A stretch of DNA of 64,000 nt from Wocania ichthyoenteri Th78 (GTDB lineage: Bacteria > Bacteroidota > Bacteroidia > Flavobacteriales > Flavobacteriaceae), in assembly GCF_000789235.1 (NCBI RefSeq), contig NZ_KN525716.1:2208347-2272346 (forward strand), given 5' to 3'. The notes beneath the pieces are model-generated. The model saw only the letters and a program-made list of their open reading frames with translations, ran no database searches and was not told the origin of the DNA. Below are positions 44,568 to 54,303 of the stretch, one piece after another (the stretch's first letter is position 1; the number at the start of each line of letters is the position of its first letter). Both the position numbers and the translations under genes were made by a program.

Positions 44568-45800
44568 ATGGAAAATGTAGCGTTAATTGAATCATTTTCA
44601 GAATTCAAAGACGATAAGTTAATTGACAGAGTAACGTTAATGGCTATTTTAGAAGATGTATTTAGAAGTGCCTTAAAAAAGAAATATGGAGATGACGATA
44701 ATTTTGATATTATTGTAAATCCAGATAAAGGCGATTTAGAGATTTGGAGAAATAGAATAGTGGTTGCCGATGGCGAAGTTGAAGAACCAAATCAAGAAAT
44801 TTCATTAACTGAAGCTCGTAAAATTGAGCCAGATTTTGAAGTAGGTGAAGATGTATCTGAAGAAGTAAAACTTATAGATTTAGGGAGACGTGCTATTTTG
44901 GCTTTGCGTCAAAACCTTATTTCTAAGATTCATGAACACGATAACACCATAATTTATAAGCAATTTAAAGATTTAGTGGGAGAGATTTATACAGCAGAAG
45001 TGCACCATATTCGTCACAGAGCTGTTATTTTATTAGATGATGATGGTAATGAAATTGTGTTGCCAAAAGACAGACAAATTCCTTCTGATTTTTTTAGAAA
45101 AGGAGATAATGTTCGTGGTGTAATTGATAGTGTAGAGCTTAAAGGTGCTAAACCAACTATTATTATGTCTAGAAGCTCACCTAAGTTTTTAGAAAAATTA
45201 TTTGAGCAAGAAATTCCAGAAGTTTTTGATGGCTTAATAACCATTAAAAATGTAGTAAGAATTCCTGGTGAAAAAGCAAAAGTAGCTGTAGATTCTTATG
45301 ATGATAGAATTGATCCAGTTGGAGCTTGTGTAGGTATGAAAGGTTCTAGAATTCACGGCATTGTTCGTGAGTTAGGTAACGAAAATATCGACGTTATAAA
45401 CTACACCAACAATATACAATTATATGTAACCAGAGCATTAAGTCCAGCTAGAGTAACTTCAATTAAATTAAATGAAGAAACAAAACGAGCTGAGGTTATT
45501 TTAAAACCAGAAGAAGTAAGTAAAGCTATTGGTCGTGGTGGTCATAACATTCGTTTGGCGGGTCAATTAACTGGTTACGAGATAGATGTATTTAGAGAGG
45601 GTGCAGAAGAAGATGTAGAATTAAGAGAGTTTACTGATGAAATTGAAGGATGGATTATAGAAGAGTTTAGTAAAGCTGGACTAGATACTGCTAAAAGCAT
45701 TTTAGAACAAGATGTAGTAGATTTAGTTAAAAGAACAGACTTAGAGGAAGAAACAATTAATGATGTTATTAGAATTCTAAGAGAAGAATTCGAAGAATAA
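44568..45800 (+). CDS. nusA: Transcription factor NusA
   Basis: 410 aa. N-terminal RNA-polymerase-binding domain (1-125), S1 domain (about 133-198, GEIYTAEVHHIRHRAVILL) and two KH domains (RIDPVGACVGMKGSRIHGIV; EVSKAIGRGGHNIRLAGQLTG). It lacks the C-terminal acidic repeats of E. coli NusA (495 aa). It affects pausing, termination and antitermination, and lies in the operon headed by the leader hairpin. Confidence 0.96.
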   Translation: MENVALIESFSEFKDDKLIDRVTLMAILEDVFRSALKKKYGDDDNFDIIVNPDKGDLEIWRNRIVVADGEVEEPNQEISLTEARKIEPDFEVGEDVSEEVKLIDLGRRAILALRQNLISKIHEHDNTIIYKQFKDLVGEIYTAEVHHIRHRAVILLDDDGNEIVLPKDRQIPSDFFRKGDNVRGVIDSVELKGAKPTIIMSRSSPKFLEKLFEQEIPEVFDGLITIKNVVRIPGEKAKVAVDSYDDRIDPVGACVGMKGSRIHGIVRELGNENIDVINYTNNIQLYVTRALSPARVTSIKLNEETKRAEVILKPEEVSKAIGRGGHNIRLAGQLTGYEIDVFREGAEEDVELREFTDEIEGWIIEEFSKAGLDTAKSILEQDVVDLVKRTDLEEETINDVIRILREEFEE

Positions 45801-45863
45801 ATACCAATTTAATTTTATGATTGAATGGGTATAATATATATTTGAGTATTTTAAAGGCAATTT

Positions 45864-48632
45864 ATGGCTGAAACAATTAGATTAAATAAAGTATTACGCG
45901 AGCTTAATATCTCTCTAGATCGTGCTGTGGAATTTTTAGATTCCAAAGGTGTAGAAATAGAGAAGCGACCTACTACAAAAATTTCTGAAGAGACGTATAA
46001 AATTCTTTCTGATGAATTTGAAACAGATGCTAGCAAAAAAGTAGCATCTAAAGAAGTTAGTGAAGCAAAACTAAAAGAGAAAGAAGTATTGCGAGAGCAA
46101 CGCGAGCGCGAACTTGAAGAAAAGCAAAAAGTTACAGCCCAAAAAGAAGAAGTTGTTAAAGCAGCTAAAATACTTTCTGGACCAAAAACTGTTGGTAAAA
46201 TTGATTTAGAGCCTAAAAAGAAGGAAGAAAAAGTAGTTGCTAAAAAAGAAGCAGATGTTATTGTTTCAGAAGCACCTAAAGAACCAGTTAAAAAAGAAGC
46301 TAAAAAGGAAGTTGAAGTAAAGGTTGAAGAGCCTCTAGAGGTTAAAATACCTAAAGCTAAAACGAAAGAAAAGGAAGAGGTTAAAGAAGTTGCTCCTAAA
46401 AAGGAAAAACTAAATGAAGATGGAGAGCTTGTTCCAGATGAAAAGGTAACGACTCAATACAAGAAGCTTACAGGTCCAAAAATAGCAGGTGATAAAATTG
46501 ATCTATCTAAGTTTTCTAAGCCTAAGAAAAAGAAAGAAGAAAAGAAACCTGACGCTAAAAAAGGTGAAGGAACTGCAAACAAGAAAAAGCGTCGTCGTAT
46601 TAGTAAAGCTGGAGCACCAGGGTCTGGTACAGCACAAAATAGAGGTGCCGGAAATAGACCAGGGGGAAACGATAGGTTTAAAGGAAAACCAGGTCAAGGC
46701 AGAAGAAACATTGTTAAAGAAGAACCTAGTGAAGAAGATGTAAAAAAACAAGTGCGTGAAACACTTGAAAAGCTTCAAGGTAAATCTAGCAAAGGCAAAG
46801 GTGCTAAATACAGAAGAGATAAAAGAGATCAACACAGAGAACAATCTGAGATTGATGAGCAAATAGAAGCAGCAGAAAGCAAAATCCTTAAGGTTACTGA
46901 GTTTGTAACTGCAAACGAAGTAGCAACCATGATGGATGTTGGCGTAACTCAAATTATATCGGCATGTATGTCGTTAGGAATGATGGTTACCATGAATCAG
47001 CGATTGGATGCTGAAACACTATCCATTGTTGCAGAAGAATTTGGTTATAAAGTAGAGTTTGTAACAGCAGATATTGAAGAATCTATAGAAGAAGTAGAGG
47101 ATAAACCAGAAGATTTAAAACCACGTGCGCCAATTGTAACAGTAATGGGGCATGTCGATCATGGTAAAACATCACTTCTTGATTACATTCGTCAAGAAAA
47201 CGTAATTGCAGGAGAGTCAGGAGGCATTACGCAGCATATTGGTGCTTACGGGGTGCAATTGGAAAATGGTCAAAAAATCGCATTTTTAGATACGCCAGGT
47301 CACGAAGCCTTTACAGCGATGCGTGCACGTGGTGCTCAAGTTACAGATATTGCAATTATTGTAGCGGCTGCCGATGACGATATTATGCCACAAACAAAAG
47401 AGGCTATTTCGCATGCGCAAGCAGCAGGAGTTCCTATTGTTTTTGCAATCAATAAAATAGATAAACCAGACGCAAATCCTGAAAAAATTAAAGACGGATT
47501 AGCTCAAATGAACTTACTAGTTGAAGATTGGGGAGGAAAAATTCAATCGCACGATATTTCAGCTAAAGTAGGAACTGGTATTAAAGAATTATTAGAAAAA
47601 GTGTTGCTTGAAGCTGAGTTATTAGAGCTTACAGCAAACCCAAATAAACCAGCACAAGGAACAGTTGTTGAAGCCTTTTTAGATAAAGGTCGTGGTTATG
47701 TCTCTACAATATTAGTACAAGCTGGAACTTTAAAAATTGGAGATTATGTTTTAGCTGGTCAACATAGTGGAAAAGTTAAAGCGATGCATGATGAACGTGG
47801 TCATGATGTTACTGAAGCTGGACCATCAACACCAGTATCTATATTAGGATTAGATGGTGCGCCTCAAGCAGGAGATAAGTTTAATGTATTTGAAGACGAA
47901 CGTGAAGCTAAACAAATAGCAACTAAACGTGCACAATTACAACGCGAACAATCGGTTAGAACACAACGTCATATTACACTTGATGAGATTGGTCGACGTA
48001 TAGCACTTGGTGATTTCCAAGAATTAAATATTATTCTTAAAGGTGATGTGGATGGTTCTGTTGAAGCACTTACAGATTCATTCCAAAAATTATCAACTGA
48101 AGAAATTCATGTAAACATTATTCATAAAGGTGTAGGGGCTATAACAGAAAGTGATGTATTGTTAGCAACTGCTTCAGATGCTATTATAATCGGATTTAAT
48201 GTACGCCCTGTTGGAAATGCAAGAATGATTGCTGATAAAGAAGAAATTGATATTAGAGCTTACTCTATTATTTACGATGCTATAAACGATCTTAAAGATG
48301 CCATGGAAGGTATGTTATCTCCAGAACTTAAAGAAGAGATTACTGGAACTGCTGAAATTAGAGAAATGTTTAAAGTATCTAAAATTGGAACCATTGCAGG
48401 TTGTATGGTTACTAATGGTAAAATACTTAGAAGCTCTAGTATTCGTTTAATTAGAGATGGCGTGGTGGTTTATACAGGTGAATTAGCTTCTTTAAAACGA
48501 TTTAAAGACGATGTTAAAGAAGTAAGTAAAGGTTATGATTGTGGTATGCAAATTAAAAACTACAACGATATTAAAGAAGGCGATATTATTGAAGCTTTCC
48601 ATGAAGTTGAGGTTAAAAAGAAATTGAAATAA
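45864..48632 (+). CDS. infB: Translation initiation factor IF-2
   Basis: 922 aa. Residues 1-410 are a long Lys/Glu-rich, low-complexity region with an N-terminal IF2N helix motif ([21 protein letters not shown] in part). The GTPase domain has [19 protein letters not shown] (about 425-443), [11 protein letters not shown] and [14 protein letters not shown]-terminal domains end with [22 protein letters not shown], which binds fMet-tRNA. Last gene of the operon; a terminator follows at 48652. Confidence 0.97.
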   Translation: MAETIRLNKVLRELNISLDRAVEFLDSKGVEIEKRPTTKISEETYKILSDEFETDASKKVASKEVSEAKLKEKEVLREQRERELEEKQKVTAQKEEVVKAAKILSGPKTVGKIDLEPKKKEEKVVAKKEADVIVSEAPKEPVKKEAKKEVEVKVEEPLEVKIPKAKTKEKEEVKEVAPKKEKLNEDGELVPDEKVTTQYKKLTGPKIAGDKIDLSKFSKPKKKKEEKKPDAKKGEGTANKKKRRRISKAGAPGSGTAQNRGAGNRPGGNDRFKGKPGQGRRNIVKEEPSEEDVKKQVRETLEKLQGKSSKGKGAKYRRDKRDQHREQSEIDEQIEAAESKILKVTEFVTANEVATMMDVGVTQIISACMSLGMMVTMNQRLDAETLSIVAEEFGYKVEFVTADIEESIEEVEDKPEDLKPRAPIVTVMGHVDHGKTSLLDYIRQENVIAGESGGITQHIGAYGVQLENGQKIAFLDTPGHEAFTAMRARGAQVTDIAIIVAAADDDIMPQTKEAISHAQAAGVPIVFAINKIDKPDANPEKIKDGLAQMNLLVEDWGGKIQSHDISAKVGTGIKELLEKVLLEAELLELTANPNKPAQGTVVEAFLDKGRGYVSTILVQAGTLKIGDYVLAGQHSGKVKAMHDERGHDVTEAGPSTPVSILGLDGAPQAGDKFNVFEDEREAKQIATKRAQLQREQSVRTQRHITLDEIGRRIALGDFQELNIILKGDVDGSVEALTDSFQKLSTEEIHVNIIHKGVGAITESDVLLATASDAIIIGFNVRPVGNARMIADKEEIDIRAYSIIYDAINDLKDAMEGMLSPELKEEITGTAEIREMFKVSKIGTIAGCMVTNGKILRSSSIRLIRDGVVVYTGELASLKRFKDDVKEVSKGYDCGMQIKNYNDIKEGDIIEAFHEVEVKKKLK

Positions 48633-48651
48633 TACTCAATAAATAAAAAAT

Positions 48652-48680
48652 AAAAAGCGACTAATTTGGTCGCTTTTTTT
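48652..48680 (+). terminator. Terminator after infB
   Basis: AAAAAGCGAC-TAATTTG-GTCGCTTTTTTT. Confidence 0.88.
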
Positions 48681-48736
48681 ATGAAGTTAATTTTTTTTTC
48701 TAAATTGTATTTGTAATTATAAATTAAACTACTCTT

Positions 48737-49210
48737 ATGAAAACCAAGTGTTCAATTTTATTATTAATTTTTATATTATCTACCTCTATTTCTTTAGCCC
48801 AAGAGCCTATGATGGGGGAAATTAAAATGTTTGCAGGTAATTTTGCACCAAGAGGTTGGGCATTCTGTGAAGGACAATTACTTCCAATAAGTCAAAATAG
48901 TGCTTTGTTTTCTTTGTTAGGCACTACTTATGGAGGAGACGGAAGAACAACATTTGGGTTACCAGATTTACGTGGAAGAACTCCTATTCATAAAGGGCAA
49001 GGAGTTAATTTAAATAATGTAAGGCTTGGACAAAAAGGGGGTTCAGAAACAAAAGAATTAATAAAAGTGAGTGTTTTTGAAGATGCTTCAGGTAAATCAA
49101 ATGAAATTTATACCGTTAAAAGTAGCAGCCCTAAGTTATATACAAGAGACCCATATATTGGAATTAATTATATAATTGCATTAGATGGTATATACCCTTC
49201 CAGAAATTAG
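48737..49210 (+). CDS. Secreted phage tail-collar (microcystin-dependent-type) protein
   Basis: 157 aa. A signal peptide (MKTKCSILLLIFILSTSISLAQ) precedes a collar domain: GEIKMFAGNFAPRGWAFCEG, QLLPISQNSALFSLLGTTYGG, FGLPDLRGRTPIHKG, and the C-terminal YIIALDGIYPSRN. Usual family members are near 175 aa with a His-rich loop after the Gly-rich stretch; here the loop is short. Export is unusual for a tail-collar protein. Its stop overlaps that of the convergent SPOR gene by 4 bp. Confidence 0.82.
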   Translation: MKTKCSILLLIFILSTSISLAQEPMMGEIKMFAGNFAPRGWAFCEGQLLPISQNSALFSLLGTTYGGDGRTTFGLPDLRGRTPIHKGQGVNLNNVRLGQKGGSETKELIKVSVFEDASGKSNEIYTVKSSSPKLYTRDPYIGINYIIALDGIYPSRN

Positions 49211-49599
49211 CTTTTTTTCGGTTTAAAAATAAACGCGCTAGGAAAATTTCTTTTAATTCTTTTTAAAGCTCTATCAGCTTCTAAACGTGTTCTGAAATTA
49301 CCAGCCCAAATTTTAAAGTTTGGCGTATCAAAAACAATTTTAGAGTGCCAATCACCATATATAGAATGAAATTCTTTTTGAGCTGAAGTCGCACCAGCAC
49401 GATTACCATTAAAGATTTGTATTTTGTATCTATCAGAGGTATTTTCATCTTTATTAAGCTCTTTTTTAAGAGCTAATAATTTGGGTATACTCTTATCTTG
49501 ATTTATAGTAACATGTCCTTGTTGTGCAAAGCAATTTGCAGAGATTAGCACAAAACATATAACAGAAAATAAGCTGGGTTTAAATTTTAATATGTTCAT
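49207..49599 (-). CDS. Secreted SPOR-domain protein
   Basis: 130 aa. A signal peptide (start MNILKFKPSLFSVICFVLIS, cleavage after NCFAQ) is followed by an Asp/Lys-rich stretch. The SPOR domain (about 60-130) shows YKIQIFNGNRAGATSAQKEF, then WAGNFRTRLEADRALKRIKRNFPSAFIF. SPOR domains bind denuded peptidoglycan, often at the division site. Family members of this size in this phylum are periplasmic. Confidence 0.85.
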   Translation of the reverse strand: MNILKFKPSLFSVICFVLISANCFAQQGHVTINQDKSIPKLLALKKELNKDENTSDRYKIQIFNGNRAGATSAQKEFHSIYGDWHSKIVFDTPNFKIWAGNFRTRLEADRALKRIKRNFPSAFIFKPKKS

Positions 49600-49700
49600 T
49601 CTTAAAATATTTTATACAAATGTATACGTTATTAACTTAATTATGGTTCTTTTTATTATTTAGAATCCCTCTAAATTATCAATTAACACTTCTGTAACAT

Positions 49701-49730
49701 TTCTAAAATCGACTTTTAATATTACTTTTG
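49701..49730 (+). promoter_or_regulatory. Promoter of the act-cox operon
   Basis: -7 TACTTTTG (49723-49730) with TTC at the -33 position (49701-49703) and exactly 19 bases between. 38 bp before the ATG at 49769. Confidence 0.65.
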
Positions 49731-49768
49731 CGAAAGATTTTTTTAACTGTATTTTTTTCTATTATTAA

Positions 49769-51109
49769 ATGAAAAAATCATACCAAAGTTTAGAAGTTAA
49801 TTTAACCAACAATATGATACAGGTAATTTACCGTAAACTAACCTCAAATATTTTTCGTTTCGGGTTCGTTATTTTACTAACATTTACAACAACTCTTTCG
49901 GCTCAAGAAGGAGATTCAGCAAAAGGAAAATCATTATTTAATGCCAATTGTGCTGCTTGTCATACTTTAGACAAGAAAATGACTGGTCCTGCCCTGCGTA
50001 ATGTAGAGCAACGTTTAGCTGATGATGAAGGATTAGATAGAGAATGGCTTTATACTTGGGTAAAGAATAGCGCAGGTATGATTAAATCTGGTGATGCTTA
50101 TGCTAACAAGATTTATAATGAGTATGGAGGTGCTGCAATGACCGCTTTTCCACAATTATCAAATGAAGATATAGATAATATTCTTGCTTACACGGCTGAG
50201 GAAAAGAAGGCTCCAACTCCAGTTCCAGGTTCGGAAATTACAGCTCAAACTACAGCAACAACTGGCGGTGTATCAAACGAAATAATATTAGGTGCTTTAG
50301 CTATTTTATTTATACTACTAGCTGCTGGTTTATTTTTAGTAAACAAAACGTTACGTCGTTTTGCTTCTGCACAAGGCATTGAAGTAGAAGAAGATTCAAA
50401 AAGCACGCCTCTATGGAAAGCTTTTATTAAGAATCAATTCTTAATGTTAGTTACTGCTATTTTCTTTTTATTAGCAAGTGCGTATTTTGCATTCGGTTAT
50501 TTTATGCAAATAGGAATAGATCAAGGGTATCAACCTATACAAGAAATTCATTACTCGCACAAAATTCATGCAGGTGATAACGGTATAGATTGTAAATACT
50601 GTCACTCTTCAGCTAGAACAAGTAAAACATCTGGAATTCCATCTTTAAATGTGTGTATGAACTGTCATAAGTCTATTTACGAGGTGTCTCCAGAAACAGC
50701 TACAGCAGAATACTCTAAAGAATTTTACGATGGTGAAATTCAAAAACTTTATGCTGCTGCAGGTTGGAGTGATGAAGAGCAGAAATATGTAAATGAAGGT
50801 ACGCCAGTTAAATGGACGCGTATTCATAATTTGCCAGATTTTGTTTATTTCAATCACTCACAGCACGTAACTGTTGCTGGTGTAGAGTGTCAAACATGTC
50901 ATGGTCCTGTTGAAGAAATGGAAATCATGTATCAACATGCACCATTAACAATGGGTTGGTGTATTGAGTGTCACAGAACAACAAATGTTAATGTGAAAGA
51001 TAATGCATACTACACTAAAATACATGAGCAGTTAACTAAAAAATATGGTGTAGATAAACTTACTGTTGCTATGCAAGGTGGTTTAGAATGTGGTAAATGT
51101 CACTATTAA
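49769..51109 (+). CDS. actA: Alternative complex III subunit A: pentahaem cytochrome c fused to an N-terminal monohaem domain
   Basis: 446 aa. A signal sequence ends near Gln46 (LTFTTTLSAQ); ATG 49814 is an alternative start. The first haem motif CAACH (61-65) belongs to a monohaem cytochrome c domain. After a membrane helix near 170-190 and another near 225-250, five more CxxCH follow (CKYCH, CMNCH, CQTCH, CIECH, CGKCH). The complex oxidises quinol and passes electrons to cytochrome oxidase. It heads an operon ending in coxA. Confidence 0.92.
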   Translation: MKKSYQSLEVNLTNNMIQVIYRKLTSNIFRFGFVILLTFTTTLSAQEGDSAKGKSLFNANCAACHTLDKKMTGPALRNVEQRLADDEGLDREWLYTWVKNSAGMIKSGDAYANKIYNEYGGAAMTAFPQLSNEDIDNILAYTAEEKKAPTPVPGSEITAQTTATTGGVSNEIILGALAILFILLAAGLFLVNKTLRRFASAQGIEVEEDSKSTPLWKAFIKNQFLMLVTAIFFLLASAYFAFGYFMQIGIDQGYQPIQEIHYSHKIHAGDNGIDCKYCHSSARTSKTSGIPSLNVCMNCHKSIYEVSPETATAEYSKEFYDGEIQKLYAAAGWSDEEQKYVNEGTPVKWTRIHNLPDFVYFNHSQHVTVAGVECQTCHGPVEEMEIMYQHAPLTMGWCIECHRTTNVNVKDNAYYTKIHEQLTKKYGVDKLTVAMQGGLECGKCHY

Positions 51110-51117
51110 ATATGCGG

Positions 51118-51138
51118 TTTTTCCGCGAAAGCGTAAAA
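51118..51138. repeat. Degenerate short palindrome in the actA-actB gap
   Basis: TTTTTCCGC-GAAA-GCGTAAAAA, a mismatched form of the TTTCCGC/GCGGAAA palindrome seen at 28875 and 36089. It lies inside an operon, where it could modulate mRNA stability. Confidence 0.4.
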
Positions 51139-51179
51139 ATTTTAAATAATAAAAACAAGAAGTAATTCAATTATATAAT

Positions 51180-54100
51180 ATGTCATCAAACAAGAAATAC
51201 TGGAAAAGTGTTGAAGAGCTAAACGAAAATAGCTCTATTGTTGAGACGCTAAAACAAAACGAGTTTGTTGAAGAAATTCCTACTGATGAATTTTTAGGTG
51301 ATAAAGATACATTAGAAGCTACTTCAACAACACGTCGCGATTTCTTAAAATATGTTGGTTTTAGTACTGCTGCAGCATCACTTGCTGCTTGCGAAGGGCC
51401 GGTAGTTAAATCTATTCCTTACGTAGTGCAACCTACAGAAATTATACCTGGTGTTGCCAATTATTATGCAACAACAATTGCTGATGGTTTTGATTTTGCA
51501 AGTGTTTTAGTAAAAACGCGTGAAGGTCGTCCAATTAAAATTGAAAATAATGCTTTGGCGACTACCAATGGTAGTGCTAATGCTAGAGTAAATGCGTCGG
51601 TTTTAGGATTGTATGATAGTTTAAGAGTTCAAGGTCCAAGAAAATCCGGAGAATCTATTGATTGGATTGATTTTGATGTTGAAATGAATTCTGGTTTAAA
51701 TTTGCTTAAAGATTCTGGTAAAGATATTGTGTTATTAACACAAACTTTTGCAAGCCCTTCCACAAGCAAATTAATAGCTGAGTTTAAAGAAAAGTTTGGT
51801 AATGTACGTCACGTAGTGTACGATGCTGTTTCAGAATCTACGGCACTTGATGCTTTTCAAGCAAAATATGGCGAGCGCGGATTAGCAAATTATGATTTTT
51901 CGAAAGCGATGACTATTGTTTCCGTTGGTGCAGATTTCTTAGGAGATTGGCAAGGTGGAGGTTTTGATTCGGGATATTCTAAAAACAGAGTGCCAGATCA
52001 CGGAAAAATGTCTCGTCACGTACAGTTTGAGTCTAATATGACTTTATCTGGTGCCAATGCAGATAAGCGCGTGCCTTTAACACCAAGTCAACAAAAAATA
52101 GCTTTAGCTAAATTATATAGTCAAGTAGTTGGTGGATCGGTTTCAGCAAAAGAATTACCTGCGCATATTGAAGATGCTATTAGTAAAGCAGCTTCTCAAT
52201 TAAAGAAAGCGGGTAGTAATGGTTTAGTTGTTACAGGAATTAATGATGTAAACGCACAAACAGTTGCTTTAGAAATAAATGAAGCTTTAAACAGTAAAGC
52301 GTTTGATGCGGATACGCCTATTAAAACAAGACAGGGCAGTGATAAAGCGGTAGCTAAATTAATTGCCGATATGAAAGCTGGTTCTGTTGGAGCACTTATA
52401 ATGAGTGGTGTAAATCCAGTTTATACTTTAGCTGATGCTTCAGGATTTGTTGAAGGATTAAAAAAAGTGAATTTATCTGTTGCGTTTTCAATGAAAGAAG
52501 ACGAGACAGCTACATTATGTAAATATATCGCAGCAGCACCTCATTATTTAGAATCTTGGGGCGATGTTGAACTTAAAAAAGGACATTATGCATTAACGCA
52601 ACCAACAATTCGTCCTTTGTTTGATACAAGACAATTTCAAGATGCTTTATTAAAGTGGACAGGAAACGATGTGTCCTATCACGATTATATAAAAGATGCT
52701 TGGGGAACTACTATTTTAGGTGGAAGTTCTTTTAACAAAGCGTTACACGATGGTGTTTATGTTGGAACTATTGCAACTGAAACTGAAGACACTGCTGAGA
52801 CTGTTGAGGAAGTAGAAACTCCTTTAGGAAATGCAGCTAGAACTTTAGCTGCATCTGTAAAAACTGATTCAGAATTCGAATTAACATTATATACCAAAAT
52901 AGGTATGGGTGATGGGCAACAAGCCAACAACCCATGGTTACAAGAGTTTCCAGATCCGCTTACAAGAGCTTCTTGGGATAACTATTTAACTATTTCTAAA
53001 GCTGATGCAGATGCATTAGGTTTAGTAAATACTCACGTTGCTACAGGAGCTTTAAATGGTAGTTATGCTAATGTAACTGTAAATGGTGTAACAATTACAG
53101 CGCCAGTAATGATTCAACCAGGACAAGCAAAAGGTTCAGTTGGATTAGCATTTGGTTACGGAAAAACGTTAGGCTTAAAAGAAGAGATGCAAACAGGTGT
53201 TAACGCCTATGCATTATATCAAGATTTTAACACTGTACAGTCTGTTACTATCGAGCCAACATCTGGCGAGCATGAATTTGCTTCTGTGCAGTTGCATAAT
53301 ACCTTAATGGGTCGTGGTGATATTATAAAAGAAACCACTCTAGAGATTTTCAATACGAAAGATAAGAAACATTGGAATGCCATTCCTATGGTGTCACTTA
53401 ATCACGTTGAAACTCCAGTAACATCCCCAGATGTTGATTTATGGGATGAGTTTGATCGTTCTATTGGGCATCACTTTAATTTATCAATCGACTTAAATGC
53501 TTGTACAGGATGTGGGGCCTGCGTTATTGCTTGTCATGCAGAAAACAATGTGCCAGTAGTTGGTAAAGAAGAAGTACGTCGTAGTCGTGATATGCACTGG
53601 TTACGTATTGATAGATATTATTCATCTGAAGAATCTTTTGAAGGCGATAATACTAAAAAGAATGAAACAAAAGGATTAGCCATTACTACTGCTTTAGGAG
53701 AAATGGAAAATGCTTCAGCTAACCCTCAAGTAGCTTTCCAACCTGTAATGTGTCAGCATTGTAATCATGCACCTTGTGAAACAGTTTGTCCTGTGGCAGC
53801 AACATCTCATGGTCGTCAAGGTCAAAATCATATGGCTTATAACCGTTGTGTAGGTACTAGATATTGTGCAAACAACTGTCCTTATAAAGTACGTCGTTTT
53901 AACTGGTTCTTATATAATGGGAATGATGAATTCGATTATCATATGAATGATGATTTAGGACGCATGGTATTAAACCCAGATGTAGTTGTACGTTCTCGTG
54001 GTGTGATGGAAAAGTGTTCTATGTGTATTCAAATGACACAAAAAACTATTCTTGATGCAAAACGTGATGGACGTGAAATTAAGGATGGAGAATTCCAAAC

Positions 54101-54275
54101 TGCATGTTCTGCAGCTTGTAGCAATGGCGCTATGACTTTTGGAGACATTAATGATAAGACTAGTAAAGTTGCAAAACTTAAAGAAGATAATCGTATGTAT
54201 CACTTATTAGAAAGTGTTGGTACAAAGCCTAATGTGCAGTATCAAACAAAAGTGAGAAATACAACTGAAGCATAA
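51180..54275 (+). CDS. actB: Alternative complex III subunit B: molybdopterin-like and iron-sulfur protein
   Basis: 1031 aa. A Tat motif (TTRRDFLKYVGFSTAAASLAAC, TRRDF) with an internal lipobox-like Cys directs export. The first two thirds resemble the molybdopterin oxidoreductase fold but lack an obvious cofactor cysteine. The C-terminal third has four Fe-S cluster motifs: CTGCGACVIACHAENN, CQHCNHAPCETVCPVA, CVGTRYCANNCPY and CSMCIQMT with CSAACSNGA. It transfers electrons from quinol toward ActA. Confidence 0.92.
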   Translation: MSSNKKYWKSVEELNENSSIVETLKQNEFVEEIPTDEFLGDKDTLEATSTTRRDFLKYVGFSTAAASLAACEGPVVKSIPYVVQPTEIIPGVANYYATTIADGFDFASVLVKTREGRPIKIENNALATTNGSANARVNASVLGLYDSLRVQGPRKSGESIDWIDFDVEMNSGLNLLKDSGKDIVLLTQTFASPSTSKLIAEFKEKFGNVRHVVYDAVSESTALDAFQAKYGERGLANYDFSKAMTIVSVGADFLGDWQGGGFDSGYSKNRVPDHGKMSRHVQFESNMTLSGANADKRVPLTPSQQKIALAKLYSQVVGGSVSAKELPAHIEDAISKAASQLKKAGSNGLVVTGINDVNAQTVALEINEALNSKAFDADTPIKTRQGSDKAVAKLIADMKAGSVGALIMSGVNPVYTLADASGFVEGLKKVNLSVAFSMKEDETATLCKYIAAAPHYLESWGDVELKKGHYALTQPTIRPLFDTRQFQDALLKWTGNDVSYHDYIKDAWGTTILGGSSFNKALHDGVYVGTIATETEDTAETVEEVETPLGNAARTLAASVKTDSEFELTLYTKIGMGDGQQANNPWLQEFPDPLTRASWDNYLTISKADADALGLVNTHVATGALNGSYANVTVNGVTITAPVMIQPGQAKGSVGLAFGYGKTLGLKEEMQTGVNAYALYQDFNTVQSVTIEPTSGEHEFASVQLHNTLMGRGDIIKETTLEIFNTKDKKHWNAIPMVSLNHVETPVTSPDVDLWDEFDRSIGHHFNLSIDLNACTGCGACVIACHAENNVPVVGKEEVRRSRDMHWLRIDRYYSSEESFEGDNTKKNETKGLAITTALGEMENASANPQVAFQPVMCQHCNHAPCETVCPVAATSHGRQGQNHMAYNRCVGTRYCANNCPYKVRRFNWFLYNGNDEFDYHMNDDLGRMVLNPDVVVRSRGVMEKCSMCIQMTQKTILDAKRDGREIKDGEFQTACSAACSNGAMTFGDINDKTSKVAKLKEDNRMYHLLESVGTKPNVQYQTKVRNTTEA

Positions 54276-54303
54276 ATCTAATTAAAGAATCAATTATATA
54301 ATT

